A stretch of 64,000 nucleotides of DNA from Paracyclopina nana (GCA_019096065.1 JAGUCH010000009.1:5962001-6026000); one strand, 5' to 3'. Positions 12,016-23,195 are shown, counted from the stretch's first letter. Notes: generated from the sequence alone by a model not told the origin. Numbers and translations are program-made.

Positions 12016-12945
12016 AACAGGGAAGAAGGATCAGCTCAAGCGCCAGTGGCATCATGGCCTAGTATCGACCAGCAAGCCAAAATGAGAGTGCCGCCAATCA
12101 TGATGATGAGGGCTCCAACTCCAATTCAAATCCAGGACATTGTGGACATGACTCAGTATGAAGTCACCATCACTCGTGTGCCAGCTGAGTCCTCTTGCGA
12201 CAAATGATTGAGATGATCCTTCTTCCAACTGTGCCGTTTAACTATTTCTAAGAAAATAATGATACACTTCAGAAAGACATTGTTTTATCCCACCTCCTCC
12301 AAGTGTTATACTGCATAAATGTGAATCAATTTTTGCTGCTCAAAATGACCTTAATCACCTTGGATTTGAACACGACTAAAGGTTGGAACGGATTAGTCTT
12401 AGTTTTGATAGTGACAGAAAGGCCGACATTAACTTGCGAGACAAATTAAGGATGCCACTGAGAATGATGATCAGAGGCTCATTACCAACTAAAATCCAGG
12501 ACATTGTGGACATGACTTTATATGAAGTCACCATTACTCATGTGCCAGCTGAACCCTCATGCAACAAATGATACAGGTGATCCTTCTTCCAACTGTGCCG
12601 TTTAACTATTTCTAAGAATAATTATGATACACTTCAGAAAGACTTTGTTTTATCCCACCTCCACCAAACGCTTTTATGCATAAATGTGAAACATTTTTTG
12701 TTGCTCAAAATGACCTTAATCACCTTGGATATAAAGCCAATCAAAGGTTGGAATGCATTTGGCTTAGTTTCAATAGTGGCTAAAAGGTCGACATTGACTT
12801 GAAAGACAAATTAAGGATGCCACTGAGAATGATGATGAGAGGCTCATTGCCAACTCAAATCCAGAACATTGCCAACATGACTTGGCTTGAAGCCATCATC
12901 ACACATGCATGAACTCATCATGGATAAAGTAGTTGGAGTGATGTC
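12016..12945 (+). repeat. Three tandem copies of a ~366-bp segment behind INTS10
   Basis: Equivalent points lie at 12082, 12451 and 12817, a spacing of about 366 bp. The first copy contains a reading frame continuous with INTS10 after its TGA, ending at 12207. Copy 2 keeps the equivalent frame (12451-12571, PLRMMIRGSLPTKIQDIVD). Copy 3 is truncated by an early stop. The noncoding flank CCAACTGTGCCGTTTAACTA is repeated in copies 1 and 2. The function is unknown. It resembles the 3'-end copies behind SLX1. Confidence 0.8.
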
Positions 12946-13012
12946 TTCCAATGTCGACATTTACCTATTAGAGACCTGTTATTTCAAATGTCAAAAGGGA
13001 GATCATAGTTGG

Positions 13013-14852
13013 CTAAACAATGATGTTTCCTTTGGGTGCTTCACCCCCTGAACAGTCACACCGATGGTAAGGTCGAACCAGGAACACAGAGAAGGCCAAG
13101 CTAAGGCCCAAAAGAGGGAGGAAGACAAGTGGGAGAAGGTTGAGCTTGAAAGCTACTCGAGACTGCATCAAATCAGGGTAGGTGAACACCAGCACCATCA
13201 TAATGATCAAGCTGGTGCCAATGATGAATATGCTTGTGAGAACATGGATGGTCAGAAAATGCTTGCTTCTCATGCTGGACTTTTCGCTGTCTTTCTCCTC
13301 ATCCTTGATGGAGGCAGTGGACAAGTCAAATAATGGCACTTTGGTGTAGTCCATATGGTCTTCTGGATTCCTATTCAAATGTATGCAAATTAGTTTGATA
13401 CAATTCAATGAGTTCAATTGTGCCAACCTGGAGTATCCTACTGGCACAAAAAGTGACCATAATGCATAGACCAAGCTTCTGTAAAAGTCATCTCCAATGA
13501 TCATTCCAGTGAGGACATTGATGAAGAAGAGGCCAAACATGATCACACCACTCCACATTTGCAAAAAGCAAATGAGCAATGCAATTCCCACTGCTCTATA
13601 AATCAGTGTGAACAGGAAGAAGGGCACTCCAAAAATGAGTTTGCCAGCAGCTTTGCCTGAACAGCTTTTGGAGGCATCCTCCATTGGAGGATCATCACTG
13701 ATGCAATTGATGCTCTCGATATCATTGAAAATTATGGTGGCACTCAAAATAGACAAAAAGCTCATAACCACACTGGCAACATGGACCAGCCCAAAGTAGT
13801 ATCGATCCTCTGAAAGGTAAAAATAACCTCTTTTTAAGGCTTCATTCATGTATACTGCAATATTTTGACAAGTTTGTCGTGCTAAGAGACAAATCGACAT
13901 TTTTAAATAAGCGAGCTTTTGTCAGAGGCTCAATTGTAAACTCTCATCTTTGCTTTCAGTTTTCAAAACTGAAAGCAACTTCAAAATGATAAGGTAGCTT
14001 TACGTCAATATTTCTTTTTGAACTTTGAACATACATCGCTACTGGTAAGTTTATAGCTAGTTTGTTTCCAATATTAGCAAAAAATACCCTGATGATAGAT
14101 CCGATCGAAAACCAATAAGCTTCCATTGTTTTCTTCAATTTCTTCTGTGGCAGTCATTGTTGGATAATCCTCAGCTTGATCACCTGCTGTTGTGATGGGA
14201 AGAATTGGCTCAATAACTAATTTGCTGCTCTCCCCCCAACCACCTTTCAAAAGTAGGCTAAGCTGAAAAGCAAATTGAGGACCAGCCTCCACAAAGCCTT
14301 GTATGGCTTTGAAGAAGAGGGCTGATTTCAAATAACGCTCATCACACAAGCTGAAATAGTTGGGAATTGAAACTGAGCTACATGATTTTTCTTGTAAAAT
14401 CTTGTACCTGTACAAATGGATGATGATTGCCCATAGGGGTGAGCATAAAAGGTAGCCCAGAGCTTTGACTATCGACCATGATTGAGAGCAAAAGGATCTT
14501 CTCAGCTCAGCGATGCAAATGCAAAATCCAGGCAGGAACACCAAGCACAATGTGAAAATGGAGGCACCCAAGTGGCCCTCAAAGTAGAACAAAAATCCAG
14601 CAAAAACATCGGTGGCCTGAGAAAGAGTCGAGATAAATATTGACGTTCAAGCATCTGCTCAGTTGGAAGTCAATTTCAGTTTTGAAAACTGAAAGCCAAC
14701 TTGACAGATGACAATTGAGTCTGACACAAAAGCTCATCGGTTTGAACTTGTCGACATGGCCAAGCATCGTCAAAATATTGAAGTAATCTTACTTGATCCA
14801 CAATGTGTAGCATCAAAGAGATGATAATGCCCAGTTTCACAAGGGGTTTCAT
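13013..14852 (-). CDS. XK-related (Xkr) multi-pass membrane protein
   Basis: Member of the XK/CED-8 family. Known members are plasma-membrane phospholipid scramblases, some of them activated by caspases. Exons 14852-14793, 14616-14088, 13809-13428 and 13370-13013 give 442 residues. Introns are 176, 278 and 57 bp. Family marks are IVDQATDVFAGF in the first helix, FEGHLGASIFTLCLVFLPGF, the diagnostic AIQGFVEAGPQFAFQLSLLL, and several later hydrophobic segments. The third intron has an unusual GTTGGC donor and is a multiple of three, so its retention would keep the frame. A caspase site was not identified. Both long introns carry a copy of the introner-like MITE. Confidence 0.88.
13858..14013 (-). 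mobile_element. Introner-like MITE, copy 1 (XK-related intron 2)
   Basis: Inverted ends CAATATTTTGAC and GTCAATATT flank a central hairpin in which TTTCAGTTTT and AAAACTGAAA face each other. It lies inside the 278-bp intron, leaving about 120 bp of ordinary intron sequence. Confidence 0.75.
14637..14780 (+). mobile_element. Introner-like MITE, copy 2 (XK-related intron 1)
   Basis: Ends AATATTGACG and CGTCAAAATATT surround the hairpin core TTTCAGTTTTGAAAACTGAA. The host intron (14617-14792) is almost entirely element. Only 20 and 12 bases lie outside it, and these carry the splice sites. Confidence 0.8.
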
Positions 14853-15034
14853 GGTGGTAACATTATTATTATCTATATTGACTCAAAACAGCTTGCAGCT
14901 GCAAGAGAGAATCTCTGTCCTGCCTTGGTGTGCTACAAGCTGCCCAAGAGTATAATGTATACACATGTGACATGTGTACAAGAAGAACCTGACTTTTACC
15001 CAAGCAGATCAGTAGTTTGTTCGCTGCAATTTTT

Positions 15035-15496
15035 GATGGCACCACTGTCGAAGAAGTCACAAATACCACAAGTGGATTTTTTTGCTATTTGTGCTTTTTT
15101 GCTTTTTTTACTAGCAAACGGCGCAAAAATTACTGCCTATACTACGCAATATCCGCTAAAGCATATTTCAGCTCCATCTAGCGGATAAGGTCCTATATAA
15201 CATCTTGCAAATATATCATCATATAGTACAGTTAGTTTGCTCCTAAATCAATTAAAGATTATTTTAAAAAGTGCGGGGTCCAAGTCAACCTTAAAAACAT
15301 AGGCTTGATCTACTGTGAATAAAGTTAAGACAGTCTGTTTGCCTAATCCGGTAGATGGAGCTGCTCAATGCTGTAACGGATATTGCATACACAAAAAGAA
15401 ATATTTTCGCCGTTCCATTGTGAAAAATGCCATAAAAAACAAATGGCGAAAAAATCCACTTCTGGTATTTGTGTCCTCCTCTACAGTGGCGCCATC
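15035..15496. mobile_element. Foldback MITE with ~57-bp terminal inverted repeats
   Basis: The left end begins GATGGCACCACTGTCGAAG; the right end, reversed, begins GATGGCGCCACTGTAGAGG. Pairing continues inward through CACAAATACC and AAGTGGATTTTTT. A second paired block (GCAATATCCG, CTCCATCTA) lies further in. It has no coding capacity. It fills most of the 14853-15650 gap between the XK-related gene and CFAP299; nothing else was seen there. Confidence 0.8.
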
Positions 15497-15650
15497 TAAA
15501 ATATATTCATAAACTATCTTCGTCATACAAAACATACACATCGAATATCATGGCATACGTTTCATCATCTGAGGCCTTGATGTGCTGCCAACCAGAGCCT
15601 TTGGTAGTCTTGCTATCCATGGACAAACTTGGATCTGGAAAAATCCAAAA

Positions 15651-16800
15651 TCAAGGAATGCATGATGATATTTCGGCAATTTTACGAGCTGTGCATGTGG
15701 CTATGTCCAGGCAGGCCTGGCTTCCAGTGTGTCTCAGCAAAAGCTTGGGCAGCTCAGCAATGACCTCAAAGTTGGAGGTTGAATTGTAGGCTGCTGTGCC
15801 TCTCTCCCAATTGTAGAAAGTCAAGTCAGTTTTCCTTGGCACCAATCTCCGCTCTCCATTCAGGTATGGCATGATGTTCTCAGTCTTCATCCTCATTTCC
15901 AGGTCGATGTGGCCCGAAATTTGCATGTCCGCTGCCTCGCCCTCAGCGTTTCGCTTGCTGCCCCAAAGCTCAGCCCGAGCTGCGGCCCCAATTGTGCCCA
16001 AATAAATGGAGCGCGGTTTGCGCGGAATCCGCGTGCTGCAATTAAGGTTGCGTGAGTTTGTTTTGAAACTTGTTCCGCGCGACGCCAACTCACCGGATAA
16101 ACAAAATGCTCAGCAGTTCTCCGCTTCTGATGGCTTGAATCCGCGATCTCAGCGCTTTGATGACTCCGTTGCAGGCTCCGGATTTCAATAGAGGCCGGGA
16201 TATCGTGGATTTGGAGCTGGATAGGTCTTCAGAGGCCTCAATGTTGATTTTATTGGCCTCGGTTTCGTGCTGGGCCAGACCGGGATTTTCTGACGGCCTC
16301 CGTTGCATTGTGAGCAGCCGAGCCTCAGCCAATTTGGTCTTGAGCTTGTAAAAGTTCTCCCTGCTTAAAGTGTCGCCTGAAGACCTTTAAAAAGATGTTT
16401 TAAATGTCAGAATTTTTAAATATACTGCTTGGTTTTCAAAAAAACTACCATAATATGCCATAATAGTATTCACTAAACAATGTTAGTTCAATATTATTTC
16501 ATGAAGTTTCGGCCCTCGCTCGCGTTCGGGCTGGAAAAGTTGCACTCGGGGCTTTTCAGTGATTGAACAGTTTTCTCTTCGCGCGCCACTCAAAATAGAT
16601 ATTTAACTTGCATTCTCTCAGCAAGATGAATTTTCAAAGTTGCAAACAAGGATGTTTAATTAAGAATTGTACCTGTAACCCAACTCTGCGATGGCCCTGG
16701 CCATTTCTTCATCCTGCAAGTATTTGTGGTCCTCTTCACTGACCAGAGAGTCCAGATACTCCTCATAAGTGTTGTACTTGTCCAATTCCTCATCAAACAT
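15651..16800 (-). CDS. CFAP299: Cilia- and flagella-associated protein 299
   Basis: Conserved ciliary/flagellar protein, present mainly in animals with motile cilia or flagellated sperm. Exons 16800-16673, 16384-16094 and 16035-15651 give 267 residues if the Met at 16800 is used. Matches to the vertebrate protein are YNTYEEYLDSLVSEEDHKYL, ARAIAELGYR, ISGHIDLEMRMKTEN and RRLVPRKTDLTFYNW. The second exon needs the acceptor at 16384 (AAAG/GTCTTCAG) rather than the CAG eight bases inside it to hold the frame. The frame stays open upstream to an acceptor at about 16976, so extra N-terminal exons are possible but no start was found. The last 25 residues do not resemble the vertebrate C-terminus. 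Confidence 0.85.
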
Positions 16801-17860
16801 GCTGTGCCTTTTCACACCTTGATCCAAACTTCGCCGCTTCTTCACCACAAATGCCTTTCCCTGGGACCTATATTTTTCTTCCGCCAAATGTAGGTCTTTG
16901 CTCGGCCTTTCCCGCGAGAGCGACACCGCACTGCTACTCGCATTGCTGCTGGCCTTTCTCGGCCTTGCGCTATTTCCTGAAGGGCTAAACGAACCATTTT
17001 ATGTGAGAGAACAATTCGCTGTGTAGCTCTGAAGAAAAATTGCATTAAAATATCTATTTACATCAAGCGCTGGAATGTAAAACTTGGTTGGTGAAATTAC
17101 CTGCCTCGCACGCTCGGCAGATTAAAAATTCACTCGGGTTCTTCTACTTACAAATTATCTGGAATTACAGCTGTTTTACGGCCCAGATTTACGTTCCACT
17201 GCCGGGTATGAATAGATATTGGAAATTTTTTGTGGGCTTTTTTTTGCCTACTGTGCCATAGTAGAAATGCACTAAGAAAGTTGCTTGTAAAAGCCATGTT
17301 TGCATGGCAATTTTCTGCTCTCCTTATTCGTAGCTTACATAGGAATTTCATGTAAGTACACTTGTGTATTATGTGCTTGCAGAAAACCTTATAAGCTAAA
17401 GCGCAAATAATTACAAAAAATTACAGATACTTTATTTTATATAATGTGAAAGTTTTTCAAATGACAAAACTGAAATTTATTGCTTGAAAAATGTCCATTT
17501 CTTGAGCCTAGTTTTGCACGTGGTTTTCTTAAGTATTTTGAGAATTGGAAAAATATATGTATTTTTTAATAATGTTAGGCTGGAAGTGTTTTTATTATAA
17601 TGCTCAGCTCAGTGTACCTTACAAACTCAATGTAGATATTGACCACTGGTGAAGAATCAGCAAGGATTGGAACATAAGGCATGATTTTCTGTAAAAAGTT
17701 TGCTCCTGTTTGAAATGTTAAATGTCGTCTCTCTTCCTTTGTTCAACCTAGTATGGCTTCATTTGAAATTACATTTCAATCTTGTGGTGTTCACCAATGG
17801 CATATGAATAACTTTCTTTTTTCGGCTTTCGACACAAGGTAAAACTTTTATTGGTGTCAG

Positions 17861-17978
17861 CAATATTTTATAATCAGTCAGCTTTTTGGTGTGACTCAAT
17901 TGTCGACTCTCAGCTTTGGTGTCAACTTCCAAAACTGAAGTTTACCACAATTGCAAAAGTGGCATTACGACAATATTA
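17861..17978 (-). mobile_element. Introner-like MITE, copy 3 (intergenic)
   Basis: Ends CAATATTTTA and CGACAATATT enclose the family core (GACTCAATTGTCGACTCTCA and CCAAAACTGAAG). It is inverted relative to copy 4, 400 bp away. Confidence 0.65.
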
Positions 17979-18376
17979 CTTTTTTCTAAATTGTAAATGA
18001 ACACCGTAGTTTTGTCGAGTTGCCTTTCGAAGGAAAACTGTTGCTACAAATGAAATGATTTCAAATGCTGCGTGATGGGGTTTATGACAGCTTTCTCCAC
18101 TCATGAGAAATAAAAGCTACAGGGTGATTTTGGCCAAAAGTGTCGTGATACCTCAATTGGCCTTCCAACCTGGTTATTAGCACCCTGTTGCAAACCTAAA
18201 GGCACAATGGCGTGCAATTTTAAAGTGGACCAAAAGGTTTTTTCAGCGTGACATGAAAATTGCGCCCTATAACTTCTTTTCCTCATGAAGCACGACAACA
18301 ATCAAGGCCTTTGATGCATTATCTATCAAATGACGACCTTTCAATCAATCGGCGTTCATCTACAAATCAAACTGTT

Positions 18377-18500
18377 AAAATATTGACGTAATGCCACGTT
18401 TTGACATTGTGGTCAATGTCAGTTTCGGTAATTGCTAGCAAAGTTGGCAGATCACAATTGAGAATCGCTCAAAAGCTTACTGATTTGCTAAAATTGCTTT
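18377..18500 (+). mobile_element. Introner-like MITE, copy 4 (intergenic)
   Basis: Begins AAATATTGACGTAATGCCAC, then shows the family core GTCAGTTTCGG, AAAGTTGGCAGAT, CACAATTGAGAATCG and CAAAAGCTTACTGATTTG. The right end is eroded. Confidence 0.6.
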
Positions 18501-20100
18501 CCAAAAAAAGTGCGTATCTTTAGACGAAACGAAAAACATATGCCGCAGTAGATGAACACGACATAATGATGATGTCAATGATGTTATGGGTGATTATCCT
18601 GATCAGAATTAGCGATTTTGTAAACAACGAATCTCAGCTTTTTGTTTGTCAACTCGCTGCTTACTAAACCCTAATCAGTCAAGATGTTGATGATGATGAT
18701 GATGATGTGGTCTCTTCCAAGGTAGGATTGGATATGAGCAGGTTGGTGGTATTTGAGAAGCTCATATAGAGATCATGAAAGCAGCTGAACTCTCCCAAAA
18801 TCACAGAAAGAGAGAAATTAGCTGCTGCTGATATTAAAGTTCAATGGTAATCAATATTTCCAAACTAGAGTCTGATCCCCAAAAAATGCAACACTTAGGA
18901 TAAAAATGATAGCAATCTTGAAGCAACATAATTCATGAAATTAACCAGTCTAGCAATAGATAGAGATATTTTGTACATTTTGAAATTGCTTTTCATTTTT
19001 TATAAGCAAATTTCGCATAATTTTATATTATGCTCTCAGCCTAGAAAATCAGGGAAAAACTTCAAATCTTGTGGGAACATAAATTATTTTAAAATCCACC
19101 AGTTCCTTTTTTTTGATTATTGCAAATTTTGAAATTTTGCAGTAATTTAAATTATGCTCTCAGCTGAGAAAGTAAAGGAAAAACTTGAAATACCTAATGT
19201 TTGCTTTTTCAGGCAAATTTCAACTTTGATTGAAATTTATTGAGGATTGCGAATAATGTGGCATTTTTTGCGGATCACACTTTAAGGCCAGGGAATTTGC
19301 AGCAAATAAGCGATGATGAGTCTCATTGCTCCCACTTTTTATTAGTGGCATTATTCAAGCTCAAATGCATGACAAAAACTAAAAGCATTTCAAAGGGCGT
19401 TGGAAAAATTCATGCTAGTATGCGTGCATTTTTGCCGCCATCATCATCATCATCATCATGATCAACACGAATAATTGAAGCTCGCGGAAAATTTTCATTC
19501 AAATCTGAATACATTGAAAATGAGCAAAAATTGGTAGAAATGAAAATTTGGCGGTTTCATAAGTCAGACCGAAAAAAATTTAAGTTTGAAATTAGTGAAA
19601 AAAAGTGGAGTTTTTTTTTGGTATTTTGAATGAATAGTAGAAGTACAGGGTGTGCATTTACCAAATTTCCAAAAAAACAGGGTGGAGATTTTTTGTCCGC
19701 GGAAGTGGCAAAAATGTAAAAACCACCCTGATTTTGGCATGAGATAATAAGTTGTAATCTGCAGGAGTCTCGTGTATTTTTCCCACTCTTGTTTTGATTC
19801 AATACATGGTATCTAAATTGTTTTAAATTGTGTATCTATCATAATTTGGTGTTGTTTTTTGGTATACCCATCAATGTTTCTTCACCTAAAAAAGGAGATT
19901 AATAATAATGAATGACAAATAATTTTCAGTACTACTTTTTTGCTCCACTGTTATGCCAAGAATTTGAAAATTGGAGGGGAAAATAAAAAATAATTATTAT
20001 CAGTGCAAAATGAATAAAAATGACAAAGCATTTTTTTGAATATTAATATTTGGTCAAGGGTGAATAGCGCACTAAGTGTAAGGTCTGCTTGATATGGTTG

Positions 20101-21513
20101 TCAGTCATTCTCGCTGATTGAGCAATCCACATCCGAGGCCATTTCGGCCTCCGAGGCTGGATTTTGACGGATCTCCACAGATGATGGCTGCTGCTCAGTG
20201 CTTTCAACATCCATTGGTACGTCATTTTTGGCTTCGTTTTCATTGCTCTCGTGAATGATGTTCTCCTTGTTTTCCTCTGTTGATTGCGGTGAAACAATCT
20301 TTAATGCAACAATAAGGTCCTCCAACACCTAAAAGATATGAATTTAAAATCCTGACGTTAACAAGATGTTTCATTTTGAAGATACTTTCAGTTTCGAGAA
20401 CTGAAAGCTAAGTTGTGAGATGACAATCGAGTCTCGTTCAAAAGTTCGATGATTTGACTTGGGACTCAAGCCATAAAATTGTAACAATACCTCAAGCTCT
20501 TTTTCGTCAACAGTGTGGAATCTAAGGTTGAACTCAATGAAGTGCACAAAGACGGCATTAAGGTGGGCATGAAGCTGAAGCAGGACAATCTCTTTGAAAT
20601 GGCTGTGGTAGATGTGAGCCAGAACGTGGAACAAAAGGCGGTGGATTTTCCGTATGTGTGAGTCGAAAGCTGTGGGAAAATCGTTACCTGAAAAACAGGA
20701 AAAATGACAAATGGCACGTACAACAAATGACAATCCACTCACCATGCTTTGTTGGAAATGTAGCCTCATCATTGATAGTCTTTTGGACGTACGTCATAAT
20801 GTAATCAATATATTGAGGTGCTGACAATCGTGACTTTTTGCCTTTCTCGTCCAGCCATAAATATTGCCTGAAATCATCAAAATTAATTCCGCACGCTAAA
20901 CAAAAGTAAATCTTGACGTTAACAAGTCCTTTCATTTTGAGGATACTGTCAGTTTTGGGAGCTGACAGCTAAGTTGAAAGATGACAATCGAGTCTCTTTA
21001 CAAAGCTCGATGATTTGAATGGATGGCCAAGCCATAAAATTGTTGAACTTGTAGCATCGTTCAAACGTACCTTGGACCAGGTCCAAGCATGTCTGGACAA
21101 GTGGACGGCGTGCAGAACTCCGAAACGGTTCCATAGATCAGGTTGATGTGTTCAAAGAACCCAATGGCTGAAAAAGGCCAAAAAATGTTGCTCCACGCTA
21201 AATTTGACATTTGGAGCTGTACTCACTGTGAGAAGCCAGCCATTCGTTGTACTCCAAACCTCCTGGCAAATCTGTTAGAAAGTGGATTTCGTTCTCCGGA
21301 ATCCGGAGCTCCAAAAGCGGATCCTGGAGGTACAATTTCCGCTCGTTGTCACTGCCCAAACACTCGCGATCACGTTTGCGGGCTTTCCTGAAAATATTGA
21401 TTCGCTCAGTTTTTTTTTGTCCGTCAAATGACTCGACGTCAACTTGTTTTGTTTACAACTCACCCCATGAACCAATCGACGGTTTCGCGTAAATATTCCG
21501 GCAATTTGTCCAT
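20101..21513 (-). CDS. MOB2: MOB kinase activator 2
   Basis: Adaptor that binds NDR/LATS-family kinases and tunes NDR signalling in growth and cell morphology. Six exons (21513-21464, 21387-21227, 21167-21071, 20867-20743, 20687-20491, 20328-20101) give 285 residues. The N-terminal [13 protein letters not shown] is the MOB2 type rather than MOB1 or MOB3. Zinc-site regions are [11 protein letters not shown] and [28 protein letters not shown] and [12 protein letters not shown] match the core fold. A 75-residue acidic, low-complexity C-terminal tail is encoded by the last exon. Introns are 76, 59, 203, 55 and 162 bp, and the two long ones each hold an introner-like MITE. Confidence 0.93.
20350..20488 (+). 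mobile_element. Introner-like MITE, copy 5 (MOB2 intron 5)
   Basis: CTGACGTTAACAAG and CATAAAATTGTAACAAT bracket the hairpin ACTTTCAGTTT...AACTGAAAGC and the phrase GATGACAATCGAGTCT. The element reaches to within a few bases of the splice donor (20490), so the donor lies at or inside the element end. It is about 80% identical by eye to copy 6. Confidence 0.8.
20910..21045 (+). mobile_element. Introner-like MITE, copy 6 (MOB2 intron 3)
   Basis: Same layout as copy 5: TTGACGTTAACAAG, hairpin CTGTCAGTTTT...GCTGACAG with compensating changes in both arms, GATGACAATCGAGTCT and AAGCCATAAAATTG. The flanking intron of about 70 bp would be a normal intron on its own. Confidence 0.8.
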
Positions 21514-22370
21514 CTTTGCTCGAAAAGTAACACCATTTATGCCTTGAATGACATCACAAAAGCAAAGATTTCCCCCTTTTATCTCTCGCTCTCTTTTCCT
21601 TCTTTTGCAGCTTGTTCTTCAAGAGAAAACGGCACTGACACGGATCGTCTTCTAGAACGAGCCAACACGGAGAAGGCTTTAAATCTGAACTTTCAAACAC
21701 TGAGATTGAAAAACTGATGAAAATAAAAATTGGGTGATTATTTTGGGAGGTTTCAAATTTTTTATATGGCTAGTTTACACTTTTTTTAAGATGTTTTTAA
21801 GAGTAAAGAAGTGAAGTATGCCTTAAAAATGTTTGCTCGGCGCTGCATGGCATATAAGCAATCAGCTGGTAATTAATACAGTAGCGCGTTAAGCTAAAAA
21901 GGAAGAAGCTTCGATACCCGTCATTTTCTTGCTTAACAATCAGACTCTTATCAAGAAACGGTGCAATATGCTCATCGCGCCACCTTGCGGCGAAACTCGG
22001 AACTTTGTCAGCTGAATACCGGAAAATGAGACTAACTGGTTCATTCCAATTCTTCTAGTGGATTACCGTTAAGTATTTTTTAAATAAGTTTGCTTAAGTT
22101 TAGGCGGGACATTTGAAAGCTTGAAAAATGGTATCTGAAAGCCGAAAAAATGATTTGTTTATCAATTGTTTCAGTGTTTTTTTTATGAAATCATAGATTT
22201 ACTTTTTTTGGGGTGATTTTTTATTTTGACACAAACATTGGTTTCATGAAATCTGATTTTTGGCTTAGTTCTTTTTGTAAGTCCGATTTTCTTGGTTGAT
22301 TTAAAAATATTTCACAATTGGATTGGAATAGGCTTGAAATGTGGGCCAAAATCAAGAAGACATTTTAAAA
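21514..22370. other. Intergenic region upstream of MOB2
   Basis: The first 100-150 bp presumably hold the MOB2 promoter. No TATA box was found. The remainder is AT-rich with no gene or repeat recognised. Confidence 0.4.
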
Positions 22371-23195
22371 TCATTGGCTATTACAAAAAAGGTTTTTCAA
22401 CAGTTTCTTGGCATGATTCCAGTAGTTTTGGTTGGTGTACAAAATTCTCAAAGGAATGATCTTAAAAAGGAGGGAATCAAATGCCAAAATGGCCACTACT
22501 TTGGCTGCAACAATTTGGGTTTTTAAGGCAACCAAAACCAGGGTAAATACTGGAATGCTGACAAGGATGAGAAATCTTAATACACCACCACCATCAGAGG
22601 ATTCATCAGTGAACTCAATATTGAATTGGAGGTAAATGAAGAAAACAAGCAAAATTCCCAAGAGGAGAAGAAGAACAGGACCAACAATTAAATCTTCATT
22701 GGTTAAGCCAAGTGTGAAGTGTTGGTAAAAAAATGTACGCATATGATCCTTTGGATAGGCAAATGTTTCAAAAATGTATCCAGCCACTGAAAATACAGCC
22801 AAGCCAAAGCGAAGAAATTTCAACAGATGTTGATCATCGCTTGCAAAATTGAAGACTGCAACAGTATGGAAAATGGACAGATATTTCACAGTCAAGAAGA
22901 CCACAAATTGGCTCATAAAATAGAACACAGATGTCATGCTAACAAATGACAAAAGATGCACAAGTTGGGGGTGAAAAGGGGCCAAATGGTAGCTAAGTGA
23001 GATTGGTGGATAAAATGCTACAGTTAATGTGATCAATGATGCCACCAAGTCAACAAGAATCAAGTCCAGTAAAGTTTGCATTCCTGGTGGCTTTTTTGAT
23101 AAGTAATCAATGACAATGATGGAAAATGGTAAAAGTGTCAAAAGATTGGATGCTCCACTGACTGACAGAGTTAATTTTTCAACCATGCCAAACAT
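22371..23195 (-). CDS. Orphan polytopic membrane protein (possibly 7-TM)
   Basis: A single 274-residue open frame with about seven hydrophobic stretches, including LLDLILVDLVASLITLTVAF, FYFMSQFVVFLTVKYL, VLLLLLGILLVFFIYLQF and FLILVSIPVFTLVLVAL. Length and spacing resemble a rhodopsin-like or lineage-specific receptor. No DRY, NPxxY or other family motif could be confirmed, so no function is assigned. It is intronless, unlike its neighbours. The ATG at 23195 is used; Met4 is an alternative. The length and regular hydrophobicity argue against chance. Confidence 0.65.
   Translation of the reverse strand: MFGMVEKLTLSVSGASNLLTLLPFSIIVIDYLSKKPPGMQTLLDLILVDLVASLITLTVAFYPPISLSYHLAPFHPQLVHLLSFVSMTSVFYFMSQFVVFLTVKYLSIFHTVAVFNFASDDQHLLKFLRFGLAVFSVAGYIFETFAYPKDHMRTFFYQHFTLGLTNEDLIVGPVLLLLLGILLVFFIYLQFNIEFTDESSDGGGVLRFLILVSIPVFTLVLVALKTQIVAAKVVAILAFDSLLFKIIPLRILYTNQNYWNHAKKLLKNLFCNSQ

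Larger units (their letters stand above)
16977..20100. other. Intergenic region between CFAP299 and MOB2
   Basis: AT-rich with no credible gene. It holds two MITE copies in opposite orientation (17861-17978 and 18377-18500), a (GAT)n run near 18688-18710, a (CAT)n run near 19438-19460, and two diverged copies of a short phrase with TTATGCTCTCAGC (about 19025 and 19150). An upstream CFAP299 exon ending at the donor at 17101 is possible but unproven. Confidence 0.5.
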
